A stretch of 64,000 nucleotides of DNA from an uncultured Ulvibacter sp. (GCA_938041335.1 CALIAF010000036.1:62001-126000); one strand, 5' to 3'. Numbered from the stretch's first letter, positions 17,349 to 26,850 are shown. Notes: generated from the letters alone by a model not told the origin. Numbers and translations: made by a program.

Positions 17349-18152
17349 TTAGTCTTCTAAAACTACCTCAAAATTTTCTAGAAATTTTTTGTTATCCATA
17401 AGTGTTTTCAGGTCTACTTGAAAAGTAACCGTTTTTCCATCTGGAGAAATCGTTGCGCCTTCCATAGAAACAGATTTTACTTTTTTAGGGAACACATATT
17501 CTAGCGTCATTTTACTTTCAGCAAGCATATCTTCAAACTCTCCCATCATTCCTTTCATCATCATATCTTCTTCGGTCACCTCTTCCTCAACCTCTAACTT
17601 CTCTTCTCCGTCTTTTAAGTCAACGAGCTTTTCATCCACTCTTTTAAAGGTATTATTCTCAAAAAAGTATCTTACTTTATCTGTTTTTAGCATATCTCCA
17701 CCGGGTCCTGCTGCTTGCCCACCAGCGGTATTTTCTTTAGCTAAATTCATCATCTCGTCCATCTCATAGCTAATAAACTCTATATCGCTAAAGTTTTTAA
17801 ACTCTTTACCAATATTTAATGTAAATATATTTTTATCCTCATCCATCTGCATGCGCATCGTCATATTTTTCATTTTTTGCAGCGCTGCTTGTTTCTCTTT
17901 TGGCAAGGTTGCAATACTGTCTTTATATTTTACAAGAACATCGTTAAACCTAATAAGGGTATCCATCTTTTTTGATGCGACACCAGAGCCGGAAGCGCCC
18001 ATACTCCCCGTAGCCTCGAGTATTTGAGAAAGATCAAAACCGGTCTCATAACTACCACCCATGTTTTCATTAAACACAATACGTTCTTGTATATTACAAC
18101 TTACAGTTACAAGCCCAACAGCAACAGCTAATACTAGAATTAACTTTTTCAT
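17349..18152 (-). CDS. Hypothetical lipoprotein, Met-rich
   Basis: 267 residues. Signal peptide with lipobox LVTVSC, then a region high in Met, Glu and Lys (KKMDTLIRFNDVL, TEEDMMMKGMMGEFEDML). The C-terminus ISPDGKTVTFQVDLKTLMDN looks like a beta-sandwich end. I recognise no named family. It follows the YqaE gene by 4 bp and so shares its transcript. The bidirectional terminator at 17283 ends it. Confidence 0.7.
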   Translation of the reverse strand: MKKLILVLAVAVGLVTVSCNIQERIVFNENMGGSYETGFDLSQILEATGSMGASGSGVASKKMDTLIRFNDVLVKYKDSIATLPKEKQAALQKMKNMTMRMQMDEDKNIFTLNIGKEFKNFSDIEFISYEMDEMMNLAKENTAGGQAAGPGGDMLKTDKVRYFFENNTFKRVDEKLVDLKDGEEKLEVEEEVTEEDMMMKGMMGEFEDMLAESKMTLEYVFPKKVKSVSMEGATISPDGKTVTFQVDLKTLMDNKKFLENFEVVLED

Positions 18153-18156
18153 ACAT

Positions 18157-18315
18157 TTATTTTTTAGGATTATTAAGAATAATTAACGCGGCTATAACGC
18201 CAGGAACCCAACCACAAATGGTTAATATGGTCACGATTACAATAGAGCCGCAGCCCTTATCAAGAACAGCCAATGGTGGCAAAATAATAGACAGTAAGAC
18301 TCTCCAAATACTCAT
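18157..18315 (-). CDS. YqaE/Pmp3-family small membrane protein
   Basis: 52 residues. Two hydrophobic helices (VLLSIILPPLAVL and IVIVTILTICGWVPGVIAALIIL, given in parts) joined by DKGCGS, with LPPLAV and GWVPGVIAA typical of the Pmp3/YqaE proteolipid family, linked to membrane-potential and stress tolerance. A minus-strand -7 box TAATTTTG at 18323-18330 gives a very short leader. It is the first gene of a two-gene operon with the Met-rich lipoprotein. Confidence 0.88.
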   Translation of the reverse strand: MSIWRVLLSIILPPLAVLDKGCGSIVIVTILTICGWVPGVIAALIILNNPKK

Positions 18316-18438
18316 AGACAAACAAAATTACAATTAATAATTACCTATTGGTCGGGGGCTTAGCTTTTTGTTACAAGTTACTATTACATTAATATTTAAC
18401 AGAACAGATGCATTATAGCAATTACTGCGATTATATTT

Positions 18439-18476
18439 TTGTTACACCAGTAACTTTTATTGTTACAATAGTCACA
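18439..18476 (+). promoter_or_regulatory. Candidate operator of the hybrid regulator (own gene)
   Basis: TTGTTACA at 18439-18446 and again at 18460-18467, starts exactly 21 bp apart, followed by GTCA at 18471. A further single TTGTTACA lies at 18368-18375. The same layout, with intermediate bases partly conserved, occurs at 21509-21546 before the downstream T9SS gene. Two copies one face apart fit an AraC-type DNA-binding dimer. Confidence 0.65.
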
Positions 18477-18513
18477 GACTTAAGTTATTGATTTAGCTAG
18501 TATTGCGTATCTT

Positions 18514-18521
18514 TATTTTTG
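18514..18521 (+). promoter_or_regulatory. -7 box TATTTTTG of the hybrid regulator gene
   Basis: A perfect TAnnTTTG; a TTG at 18488-18490 sits 23 bp upstream as a possible -33. The transcript would start about 11-13 nt before GTG 18538. Confidence 0.55.
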
Positions 18522-18537
18522 AAAACCAAACCAAACT

Positions 18538-21480
18538 GTGAAAAATTTATTACTGATTACTACGCTACTCTGCAGTGCCTTTAGCATCTCTCAAAACAAT
18601 AATTATGTAGATGATATTAGTGCTAAAGATTCCACTACTCTTGTAGCTTATCGTACAAAACTCTCGCAATACGTTAACCCAATTCCAGACAGCGCCTTTT
18701 TCTATGCAATAAAAATAAAAGCCCTAGCAGGGGAGTTAAATTATGGTAAAGGGATAGCCGACGCAAACTATTACTTAGGCGCTTGTTTTAAGCGGGTGCA
18801 AAAAAACGATAGTGCTATTAGCTATTATAAAAAGTCACTTATTCTTTCTCAAGAGCTAAACTATAGTATTGGAAAAGGCAGAGCACACAATAATTTAGGG
18901 CGTATATATTATTTACTTGGCAAAATGGACAGCTCTATTGTAGCGAGTAAAAAAGCAATTGAAAGTATTAACAAAGAAACCCCTACAGGGATAATGATCA
19001 TCGCAGATTCTTACACTGCACTAGCTACTGCTTACTCTCGTAAAAATCAAATGAATGATGCCATTACAAATTTATTGAAAGTAGATTCTATACATCAAAA
19101 AAATGCATTGAGGCCAGATATTATTGCTGCTGCATATCAAAACCTAGGGAATATATATTTAGAGCTAGAAGATTTTCCTTCTGCAATACAACAATTTAAT
19201 AAAGCAAATAACCAATTTGAAAAGTTACCGGAAGGTGCTTCACAGTTTTACAAAAACACAACTAATGTTTTTTTAGGAGAAGCATATTTACAAACTGAAA
19301 AAATTATAGTAGCAGATAGTTTACTTAAAGAGTCTTATAGCTATTTTAAACAAGCAGATGACCAAAGATTAGTTGCAGAAATAGCTATCCTTAGAGGTCA
19401 AATATCACTAAAAAACAATAATCCTGTAGTGGCCGAAGCGTTTTTTATTGAAGGTTTTGATATCCATAAACAAATTAACCAACCTTATGAGGCTGCATTA
19501 GGAGCACTAGAGATTTCAAAATTGGAGCTCAACAAAAACAAACCGAAAAAAGCACTATTTTATATAAACGAAGGAAATTTTCTAAACAAAGTAGCGGATA
19601 ACAGTAAATTAAAACAAGAGTTTTTATTTTATAAAGCGCAAGCATATAGCCAGCTTGGCAACTACAAACAAGCATTTAAATACAGTAATCAATCTAAAAA
19701 ACTTAGAGACTCTTTACAAAAAGTACAAAGCGCAGAAAAAATAAAAGAGATAGAAGGCATTTATCAAACCGAAAGTAGAGATAATAAAATAGCCCTACTC
19801 ACCTCAAAAAACACCCTCGCTCAAGAACAAAAAGCAAACCAACGCAATCTTTTTATCGCTGGTATATCTTTAACTACTCTAGCAGCTTTATTCTTCTTCT
19901 TTCAATACCGAAATAGGCAAAAAACCAATAAAAAACTTAGAGAGTTAGACGCAGCAAAATCTACGTTCTTTACCAATATTTCACATGACTTTAGAACACC
20001 ACTTACCCTTATTAAAGGTCCTATTGAAGATCAACTAGATGATACTACGCTTAGCCTAGGAAAACGCAAAAACCTAAATGCTGCCTATAAAAATACAGAG
20101 CGCCTAGAAAATTTAGTAGACCAACTAATGTCACTAGCAAAGCTTAATAGTAGTGCAATGCCATTAAAGGTACAACCCGTTAACATAAGAGAATTTTTAG
20201 AAAATCACACTCAAGGTTTTCAATACCAGAGCGATGAGCAAGGGCTACAATTTTCTTTATCCACACAAACAGATCAAACAGAAACTTGGTTAGACAGAGA
20301 TGTTTTAGAAAAAATAGTATACAATCTACTTGGCAATGCACTAAAATACACTTCAGAAAATGGACAGATTAAAGTAACAGGTGTTACAAAAAACAATGAG
20401 TTTATATTAAGCGTTTATAATTCTGCAACAGCCCTTACGGAAGAAGAAAAGCAACAATTGTTTCATCGCTTTTATCAAACTGACGCTACTAACAAAGGCA
20501 CTGGTATTGGCTTGTCATTAGTGAAACAGCTTACTAAACTTCATAAAGGGAACATTTCAGTAGAAAACAAAGAAGAAGGTATCGCTTTTACTGTGAGCAT
20601 CCCGACATTAAAAACAACATATGAAGACCACGAAACATTAAGCGAAAAATTACATACTACAAATATCTCTTCGGAAATAGCACCAGAAATAGACACACAG
20701 CTTATAGAAATCAACGATGACGCCCCTGTGCTACTAGTAGTTGATGACACTAAAGATATTAGAGATTATATTGAAAGTATTTTTCACGATAAATATAATG
20801 TAGTTACTGCCGTAAATGGAGAAGAAGGAATCGCGCTAGCAAAAGAACACATGCCAAATATTATTATAAGCGATATTGTGATGCCTATAATGGATGGTTA
20901 CGCATTAACAAAAAACATAAAGAAAGACCCAATTACATCGCACATACCTATTATTTTACTTACTGCAAAAAATAAAGAAGTAGATCAATTAGAAGCCTTT
21001 GGCCTTGGTGCAGATGCATATACTACAAAACCTTTTAGTCCTAAAATATTAAAAGCCACTGTTGCTAATCTCATAAAAAATAGAAGAAAATTACAAGAGC
21101 GATTTACTCAAGAGTTAATCTTAACCCCTAAAGAAATTGCTGTCACCACAGCAGAAGAAGAATTCTTAAATAGACTACAAAAAGTATTAGAAACGCATTT
21201 AACACAACCAGATTTTACAACGACGAAGTTTAGTGAAGCCATGCTTATGAATAGAATGCAATTGCATCGTAAGCTAAAAGCACTCACTGGACTATCATCT
21301 TCAGAGTTTATTAAAAACCAACGCTTAAAAGTTGCTGCGCAACTTATTGCCACAAAAGATTTAAACATATCTGAGGTTGCATACAGCACAGGTTTTAATG
21401 ACCCTTCCTATTTTGCTAAATGTTTTAAACAAGAATATGGGGTTTCTCCTAAAGAATTTGTGCGAAAAAACAAAGATTAA
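18538..21480 (+). CDS. Hybrid sensor kinase-response regulator with AraC output
   Basis: 980 residues, starting at GTG. Order: signal peptide (1-19); periplasmic TPR region (~50-400); one membrane helix (~438-456); HisKA with phospho-acceptor His483 (ISHDFRTPLT); HATPase with N-box NLLGN596-600 and G-box GTGIGLSLV (~654); receiver with Asp736/737, phospho-acceptor Asp779 and Lys831; AraC helix-turn-helix (~880-978, ISEVAYSTGFNDPSYFAKCF). It resembles Bacteroidota hybrid two-component systems but senses through TPRs rather than a Reg_prop propeller. All phosphorelay residues are intact. It likely controls its own gene and the T9SS gene 120 bp downstream, which share an operator-like element. 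Confidence 0.93.
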   Translation: MKNLLLITTLLCSAFSISQNNNYVDDISAKDSTTLVAYRTKLSQYVNPIPDSAFFYAIKIKALAGELNYGKGIADANYYLGACFKRVQKNDSAISYYKKSLILSQELNYSIGKGRAHNNLGRIYYLLGKMDSSIVASKKAIESINKETPTGIMIIADSYTALATAYSRKNQMNDAITNLLKVDSIHQKNALRPDIIAAAYQNLGNIYLELEDFPSAIQQFNKANNQFEKLPEGASQFYKNTTNVFLGEAYLQTEKIIVADSLLKESYSYFKQADDQRLVAEIAILRGQISLKNNNPVVAEAFFIEGFDIHKQINQPYEAALGALEISKLELNKNKPKKALFYINEGNFLNKVADNSKLKQEFLFYKAQAYSQLGNYKQAFKYSNQSKKLRDSLQKVQSAEKIKEIEGIYQTESRDNKIALLTSKNTLAQEQKANQRNLFIAGISLTTLAALFFFFQYRNRQKTNKKLRELDAAKSTFFTNISHDFRTPLTLIKGPIEDQLDDTTLSLGKRKNLNAAYKNTERLENLVDQLMSLAKLNSSAMPLKVQPVNIREFLENHTQGFQYQSDEQGLQFSLSTQTDQTETWLDRDVLEKIVYNLLGNALKYTSENGQIKVTGVTKNNEFILSVYNSATALTEEEKQQLFHRFYQTDATNKGTGIGLSLVKQLTKLHKGNISVENKEEGIAFTVSIPTLKTTYEDHETLSEKLHTTNISSEIAPEIDTQLIEINDDAPVLLVVDDTKDIRDYIESIFHDKYNVVTAVNGEEGIALAKEHMPNIIISDIVMPIMDGYALTKNIKKDPITSHIPIILLTAKNKEVDQLEAFGLGADAYTTKPFSPKILKATVANLIKNRRKLQERFTQELILTPKEIAVTTAEEEFLNRLQKVLETHLTQPDFTTTKFSEAMLMNRMQLHRKLKALTGLSSSEFIKNQRLKVAAQLIATKDLNISEVAYSTGFNDPSYFAKCFKQEYGVSPKEFVRKNKD

Positions 21481-21508
21481 AGCACCATAAACACCTATAA
21501 ACAAAGGG

Positions 21509-21546
21509 GTGTTACACAACTACCTACAATTGTTACATACGTCATA
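21509..21546 (+). promoter_or_regulatory. Candidate operator of the hybrid regulator (target gene)
   Basis: GTGTTACA at 21509-21516 and TTGTTACA at 21530-21537, again 21 bp apart, then GTCA at 21541. Aligned with 18439-18476 without gaps it keeps TGTTACAC, TA, CT, ATTGTTACA and GTCA. A -7 box TAAGTTTG follows at 21568-21575. Confidence 0.65.
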
Positions 21547-21600
21547 ATGTATTGATTCACACACAACTAAGTTTGTAGTGTAATCAAAAACTAATTCGCT

Positions 21601-22704
21601 ATGAAAACTTTATTCTCTTTTATTTCAATGCTTTATTGCACCATAATATTTGCGCAGGATAAAATGTATGTGCACACCGCTTCAAGTAGTAACATTTTAG
21701 ATAATGTTACCTATCTCGATCATCCTGACTTGAACAACAACTCTGTTGCATGTCTCAATTATGTGCATGTATGGAATCCTACTGGTTCTCCCGGTATTTA
21801 CAATAACAATACAGATGGTCTTTGGTATGACACTGGTATTAACCGTTGGGCCATTTATAATGAAATAAGCACCGTAGATATGATAGAGGGTGTTAGCTTT
21901 AATATTTATATCGCAGATGATGGACAATGCATAGATCACATCGCAACAATTGATAATACGGAAGGAGGCTCAACAGATATCGATGACGCCCTATTTAATG
22001 GAAATGACCCTGGTCCTTATGCGTTTATGAACACCTATTATAATCCTAATTCTGTTTACAATCCAGGTAACTGGTCCATGTATTACTACGCTACTGGTGC
22101 AGTAAGATCTATATTTGAAAATAATAATGCCGCCGTACCTGAGGGTTCAGCTTTTAAGATAGCCATCCCAGGAGCTTCTACCACTCGCTTTACACACACA
22201 GCAACCACAGATAACATCGTTGCAAATTATACTCTAATTGATCACCCAGAACTTAATAATAATCCCGATGCTACATTTTTGTTTTTACATTATTTTGGTG
22301 TTGGAGGAATAGATTCAAATGTGCACCTAAATGCAACAACCGGAATTTGGTTTAATGGAATCCAATGGGCAATATTTACAGAAGGCTTCGAAGAAATGCC
22401 TGTCAATATAGCATTTGACATAGTAATTGCACCTAATGTGCCACCTCTGGCTGTAACTGAAAATACAGAATTTGGTGAAGTATCACTATTTCCAAACCCT
22501 AGCACAGATTTTGTTATTATTAATACACCAAATATTAATATGGAACGTATAACTATTTACTCCATACTTGGCCAGGAAATAGCATCGTTTAATCCAGATA
22601 CTAGTGAAGAGACTATTGATGTTTCTGCATTATCTGCGGGCACATATTTAGTAAAGATTGAAGCCGAAAACGCAACAAAAACTATGAGGTTCATCAAGCT
22701 ATAA
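21601..22704 (+). CDS. Secreted T9SS protein with two DUF7452-like repeats
   Basis: 367 residues. Signal peptide (MLYCTIIFAQ). Two homologous units of about 110-120 residues: TASSSNILDNVTYLDHPDLN ... NRWAIYNE and TATTDNIVANYTLIDHPELN ... IQWAIFTE, each with the HP-(D/E)-LNNN motif and a WAI(Y/F) strand. These match the DUF7452 pattern. The C-terminus (VSLFPNPSTDFVII ... AGTYLVKIEAEN ... MRFIKL) is a T9SS type A sorting domain. The protein should be on the surface or released; its ligand is unknown. It directly follows the hybrid regulator and shares its operator-like element, so it is the likely regulated target. Confidence 0.8.
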   Translation: MKTLFSFISMLYCTIIFAQDKMYVHTASSSNILDNVTYLDHPDLNNNSVACLNYVHVWNPTGSPGIYNNNTDGLWYDTGINRWAIYNEISTVDMIEGVSFNIYIADDGQCIDHIATIDNTEGGSTDIDDALFNGNDPGPYAFMNTYYNPNSVYNPGNWSMYYYATGAVRSIFENNNAAVPEGSAFKIAIPGASTTRFTHTATTDNIVANYTLIDHPELNNNPDATFLFLHYFGVGGIDSNVHLNATTGIWFNGIQWAIFTEGFEEMPVNIAFDIVIAPNVPPLAVTENTEFGEVSLFPNPSTDFVIINTPNINMERITIYSILGQEIASFNPDTSEETIDVSALSAGTYLVKIEAENATKTMRFIKL

Positions 22705-22744
22705 TCACACCACACATTCACTAGAATTAGTAGTAAACTCCGTA

Positions 22745-22897
22745 ATGCCCAAAAGCCCTAAAAAATATTATGGTGACCTTCCTGTAATCCCCAGCAGGCA
22801 GATCTACCTTAACATAGAACATCTAGAAGAGGGAGAGTACTTGCTTAAGTTGATAAAAAAAAATAAAGTCATTAAGCACATACGGTTTAAAAAATAA
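22745..22897 (+). CDS. 50-residue protein resembling the end of a T9SS sorting domain
   Basis: Starts with ATG (MPKSPKKYYGDLPVIPSR) and ends in IYLNIEHLEEGEYLLKLIKK then NKVIKHIRFKK. The second half matches the last strands of the sorting domain of the protein just upstream (IDVSALSAGTYLVKIEAENA then TKTMRFIKL), position by position: L-x-x-G-x-YL-(V/L)-K-(I/L) and (M/I)RF-x-K. There is no signal peptide, so it cannot be exported on its own by Sec. It may be an eroded gene end, or a small cytosolic protein of unknown role. Coding status rests on the intact frame and this similarity. Confidence 0.5.
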   Translation: MPKSPKKYYGDLPVIPSRQIYLNIEHLEEGEYLLKLIKKNKVIKHIRFKK

Positions 22898-22991
22898 TAT
22901 ATCGGTAATAATTAGTACTTGGGAAATAGCTTAAAACATAAAATTCACAGAACAAAAACTTAAAAAACAACAGTAACTTATTCAAATAAAA

Positions 22992-23627
22992 ATGAAAATA
23001 ATCACGCTACTATTCGCCATTGCAGTGCTAATTTCTTGCAATGAAACTACAGAAATCAAAGAAACAAATAACGATTTAAAAACAGATGTATCCATTAAAA
23101 AAGACACTAAAGTTTCAGAAGCAAACAACATTTTAAAACAGCAAGGTGATTATACAGCTTTGTTTAATCGAGAAGCTAGGGATTGTGGATTTATTAATCC
23201 AGCATTATTAGCTGAAGCATTAGAAATAACTACAGATAGAATAACGAAAGATAATAGAGCCTGCAACTTTAATGTGGCGTATGCAAATGGAGATAAAACA
23301 AGATTCTATTTTAAAGTAGAACCTTGGAAAAACAAAGGCATTTTAAAATCAATTGAATCATCTAAAAAAAATAGAGAAATCTTTGGCAAAGACTCTAAGC
23401 TAAGTCAGTATAAGATTAGTGAAACAGGTGACACGTACCTGTCTATGCACCAAAACAGAATGATACGCATACTTAATGAAACGAGTGATACTGCCATCAT
23501 TGTCATATATAATGTGGAGATGGACCCAAATGATACTGATTACGCTAAGAAAGACTTGCTAAAAGACATCGCTAGAGAACAAGCCTATTCAATTGCAAAT
23601 TTTCTTTTGAACACTTATAAAAAATAA
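22992..23627 (+). CDS. Hypothetical lipoprotein
   Basis: 211 residues. Lipobox AVLISC, a polar linker (to ~45), then an alpha/beta domain with a Cys pair (EARDCGFINPALL and KDNRACNFNVAYANG) that could form a disulfide. I do not recognise the family. It is the first gene of a plus-strand run (22992-30200) of envelope genes with short gaps that ends at the terminator at 30224. Confidence 0.65.
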   Translation: MKIITLLFAIAVLISCNETTEIKETNNDLKTDVSIKKDTKVSEANNILKQQGDYTALFNREARDCGFINPALLAEALEITTDRITKDNRACNFNVAYANGDKTRFYFKVEPWKNKGILKSIESSKKNREIFGKDSKLSQYKISETGDTYLSMHQNRMIRILNETSDTAIIVIYNVEMDPNDTDYAKKDLLKDIAREQAYSIANFLLNTYKK

Positions 23628-23654
23628 ATTTAATTAGCACTTAACAATTTTATC

Positions 23655-25016
23655 ATGAAAAATATTATCACCCTTTGCCTAACTATAGCTATTCTTCTTC
23701 TGTGCAACCTTAATAGTTTTGCACAACCATATACTTTAGATAAGAATGTTATCCCAGAAAAATTAGAACTCCTTGATGATGAGAAAGTAGAAGGCGCAAA
23801 AGGTATTATTAAAAATGCCACGATTGAAGACGAAGATCAGTATTTTTTTATAAAAGGGCACGATATGTTTCAGTTTGTAGATGTATATATTATGGCAAAC
23901 TATGGCGATCCATCATTAACGGCTGATCTTGCATATATAAACTGGAATGATGTAGAACAAAAGAAGACCACAACACAAGAAAAAGATGGTATTATTAACT
24001 TCAAGCTTCGTGTGCAAGATGCCTTTGGGATTCGTATTTACGCAACAGATGAACCTGTAAATTATACAATTGCAGTATATGCAAGCTCCCCAAGAAAAGA
24101 ATACTTAGGTACACTTTTTAGAAAGGCCACTCAAAGTGATTTAAAGACATCAACTGACTCGTTGGCAGTTGATGGAGGTGACGCAAACAACTCAGGAAAT
24201 TCTGGGTCTTCAAATATGATGCTCTATATCATTTTAGGTTTTGCTTTATTAATAATTGGCTTTCTAGCGGCAAAATTACTTGGTAAGAACAAAAACACAA
24301 CCCTATTATTACTATTTCTACTTACTGGTATTGGCACCGCAAATGCTCAAATGCACAACCAAAATACTTGGGACCCTTCTGGAATGGACGGTGGTAGAAA
24401 CGGCTCTTATGGTCAATGGTTACAGAGCGAAGCAGAGCAAAACAGAGGTGGTTTAGAATATGATGCGAATCAAGTAAATCAAGGATTAAAAAGATTTGGA
24501 AAACTTGGCTCACAGTTTGGCAAAGCAGTAGAAACCTATCGCAAGACAAGTGATTTATATGACCAATATAACGGTTTAGGAAACTGCATGTCTGTAGGGC
24601 CACCTCCCGGCATGCCTACTATACCTAGTTTTTGTGAGACGGGAGCATGTGAACAATGTTTTAGCGATGCGAGAGCGAGTCTAGACAGAAACAGATACAC
24701 GTTTGAGCAAATGCGTACTATTTACAAATGCTCAAAAAACTTTACTAATAGTGCGATTGCTTTTGGCAATAATGTTTCTGGTTACCATGGAGTGTCAGGG
24801 ATGGCTTGGCAAAGTGCGCTTATAGGTATTAAAAAATCTGTAAAGGAATTAGAAACTGCCTATGACAAAAAATATATCGAGCTACTTGCAAGTCAAAAAA
24901 TAATATTGCAAGAGCTAAACGAATGCGAAGCTGCACACGGCATACCAGACTGGTATGATAGGTTTGGTTATTTATTTTATGAGTTTACAAAAATGAATTA
25001 TAGACGTTCAGATTAA
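23655..25016 (+). CDS. Secreted/membrane protein with an internal signal-like segment
   Basis: 453 residues in three parts. A signal peptide (LLLCNLNSFAQ) and a beta domain to ~165; a Ser/Gly/Asn linker; then two hydrophobic segments close together (MLYIILGFALLIIGFLAAKL, ~190-210, and TTLLLLFLLTGIGTANAQ, ~214-232). The second looks like a full Sec signal peptide with an ANAQ cleavage site. The C-terminal helical domain holds a Cys cluster (GNCMSVG, SFCETGACEQCFSDARA, YKCSKN). The whole reads as two secreted proteins joined. It lies 27 bp after the lipoprotein and 55 bp before the OmpA gene, in one apparent operon. No named family recognised. Confidence 0.6.
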   Translation: MKNIITLCLTIAILLLCNLNSFAQPYTLDKNVIPEKLELLDDEKVEGAKGIIKNATIEDEDQYFFIKGHDMFQFVDVYIMANYGDPSLTADLAYINWNDVEQKKTTTQEKDGIINFKLRVQDAFGIRIYATDEPVNYTIAVYASSPRKEYLGTLFRKATQSDLKTSTDSLAVDGGDANNSGNSGSSNMMLYIILGFALLIIGFLAAKLLGKNKNTTLLLLFLLTGIGTANAQMHNQNTWDPSGMDGGRNGSYGQWLQSEAEQNRGGLEYDANQVNQGLKRFGKLGSQFGKAVETYRKTSDLYDQYNGLGNCMSVGPPPGMPTIPSFCETGACEQCFSDARASLDRNRYTFEQMRTIYKCSKNFTNSAIAFGNNVSGYHGVSGMAWQSALIGIKKSVKELETAYDKKYIELLASQKIILQELNECEAAHGIPDWYDRFGYLFYEFTKMNYRRSD

Positions 25017-25071
25017 AAATAGGAGACTTTTTAAATAAGGCACAATGATTATCATACAATAGCAAAAAATA

Positions 25072-26850
25072 ATGAGAAATTATATCCAATTACTAACAGT
25101 GTTATTTGTATTCTATGCCTGTGACGAAAAGCCTAAGAATGAAAACACATCTATTTCTACTATTGAAATAAGTACCGATACAGATGAAGGAAAAACGGAC
25201 CTATCATCTGACGATCTGGAAACTGCTATGGAAGGTTTTAGTGATCTGTTAAGTTCTGGAAGTGAAACCAAAAAGAACACTTTTCCAGAAGAAGACGCGC
25301 TAAAACAATTATTACAAATGGGTAGAGCTAGCTCCAATGAATCTGACGGAGACACTTCGCTTGAAGGTATGTTTTCTTCTACTGCTATGTTAGATATGCT
25401 TGAAGCAAATGGTGTCTCTAGAGAAGAAATGGAACGTTTAATTAACAACCCAGATAGCCTTAAAATTCTTGCACAAAAGGCGATAAAAGAAAGAAAACAA
25501 GCGAAGCAAAATGAGCCGGCTATTAAAGGCAAGTTATCTAAAGAACAATTAACTTCAAAAGACACGCCTACGGGAGTTTCCTTAGAAGAAGCCATATTAT
25601 TGGTTCAAGCAGAATCTGGACCAGAAGCAACAATGACTAAGTTGAAAAAAATCGATTCATTGTCAGGTACTAATGTAATGTCTAAACTAGACCTTCAAGA
25701 TGCTCAATATGTTTTCAATGACGTAGAAAGAAAAAACGAACCTAAAGCGAGTGCGGAAGAACTGGAAAAAATGGAAAAATTAAAACTCCTTTCCGGACAA
25801 ATGCACAGTGAGAAAGAAGCTAAAGAACTCTTAGCAAAACTTGAAAAAGTTGAAAAAGATATTGAATCAGGAATCCTAAAAGTAAGTCCTCGATATCAGC
25901 GTGCTATTAAATATCAAAAAGGTCGAGTTAAGATTTACGGTGGTAGTATCATAAAAAAGTCTAAAGCGGCGAAGAAAAAATTTAAACAACTCAACCCCGA
26001 CCTCTATTTTGGAGAAGAGGTTGGACAAACCTATATAGGCTATAAGCAAACAGCTGTGTATTTACCCTTAGGCGAACTCTCGTTTGCCGATAAAGTAATT
26101 AAAGTATACCATCCAAATCTTAAAACCAAAGACAAAGCCTTTGTTCTCGGAGAGCCAGATGGAATAATAAGCTATGAAGTTCGTGATGACTCGGGCATCT
26201 ATAGTCTAGGCTTAGGAGGTGATCTAACGGTGCAATTTATTGATAATGCATTGACAGACGTAAACGGCCCGGATCTTTACATCTTTGAAATGGGTGCAAT
26301 TGAACCTACGGATCTGGAAATTTCCAAAAATGGAAAAGATTGGGTTTATGTGGGCAAAATTGATGGCGGCGTAGCCGAAGTTGATATAGGGCCTTTTGTA
26401 AAGCAAGAAGAGCTCTTCTATTATGTACGTCTGAAAGACCTGAAGACAAAAAGTGGAGAACCAGGAGCAGATGTAGATGCCATTGCAGCCATAGGCGCTG
26501 CCATGAGATTAAACCTAGATAGTAATGTACTTTTTGATTTTGGTAAATCTGAACTTAAACCGGAAGGAAAAACGGCATTAATTGAATTAGCGAAGCGTAT
26601 TCAAGTTTTACAAAGGGGAAGCGTGATTGTGGAAGGACACACCGACGATGTGGGCAGTAATGACACCAATAAAAAATTATCCTTAGCAAGAGCTAAAAGT
26701 GTTTCTTCGGAATTAAAAAAACTCATCCCATCTAGTCAATTTAAATGGCGTGAAAAAGGTCAAGGCGAATCAAAACCTTTAGCTGAAAATGATTCTGATG
26801 AAAATCGCGCAAAAAATCGAAGAGTTGAAATACTGGTTCTTCCTAATTAA
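25072..26850 (+). CDS. OmpA-family lipoprotein with surface beta-sandwich domain
   Basis: 592 residues. Lipobox VFYAC; a charged helical region (~20-290); a beta-sandwich (~300-470) with the features seen in bacterial surface proteins, LGEPDG, YSLGLGGDLTVQFIDNALTD, NGPDLYIFEMGA and GADVDAIAAIGAAMRL; and a C-terminal OmpA domain (~480-592, NVLFDFGKSELKPEG, VEGHTDDVGSNDTNKKLSLA, ENRAKNRRVEI). The OmpA domain should bind peptidoglycan, so the protein ties a surface or periplasmic assembly to the wall. All OmpA contact residues (Asp and Arg in the D..N.x.LS..RA and NRRVE motifs) are present. It is the anchor of the 23-30 kb locus. Confidence 0.85.
   Translation: MRNYIQLLTVLFVFYACDEKPKNENTSISTIEISTDTDEGKTDLSSDDLETAMEGFSDLLSSGSETKKNTFPEEDALKQLLQMGRASSNESDGDTSLEGMFSSTAMLDMLEANGVSREEMERLINNPDSLKILAQKAIKERKQAKQNEPAIKGKLSKEQLTSKDTPTGVSLEEAILLVQAESGPEATMTKLKKIDSLSGTNVMSKLDLQDAQYVFNDVERKNEPKASAEELEKMEKLKLLSGQMHSEKEAKELLAKLEKVEKDIESGILKVSPRYQRAIKYQKGRVKIYGGSIIKKSKAAKKKFKQLNPDLYFGEEVGQTYIGYKQTAVYLPLGELSFADKVIKVYHPNLKTKDKAFVLGEPDGIISYEVRDDSGIYSLGLGGDLTVQFIDNALTDVNGPDLYIFEMGAIEPTDLEISKNGKDWVYVGKIDGGVAEVDIGPFVKQEELFYYVRLKDLKTKSGEPGADVDAIAAIGAAMRLNLDSNVLFDFGKSELKPEGKTALIELAKRIQVLQRGSVIVEGHTDDVGSNDTNKKLSLARAKSVSSELKKLIPSSQFKWREKGQGESKPLAENDSDENRAKNRRVEILVLPN

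Noticed and set aside
18316..18438. Small gene in the gap upstream of the hybrid regulator
   Set aside because: No frame with a plausible product; the sequence is explained by promoters and TTGTTACA words.
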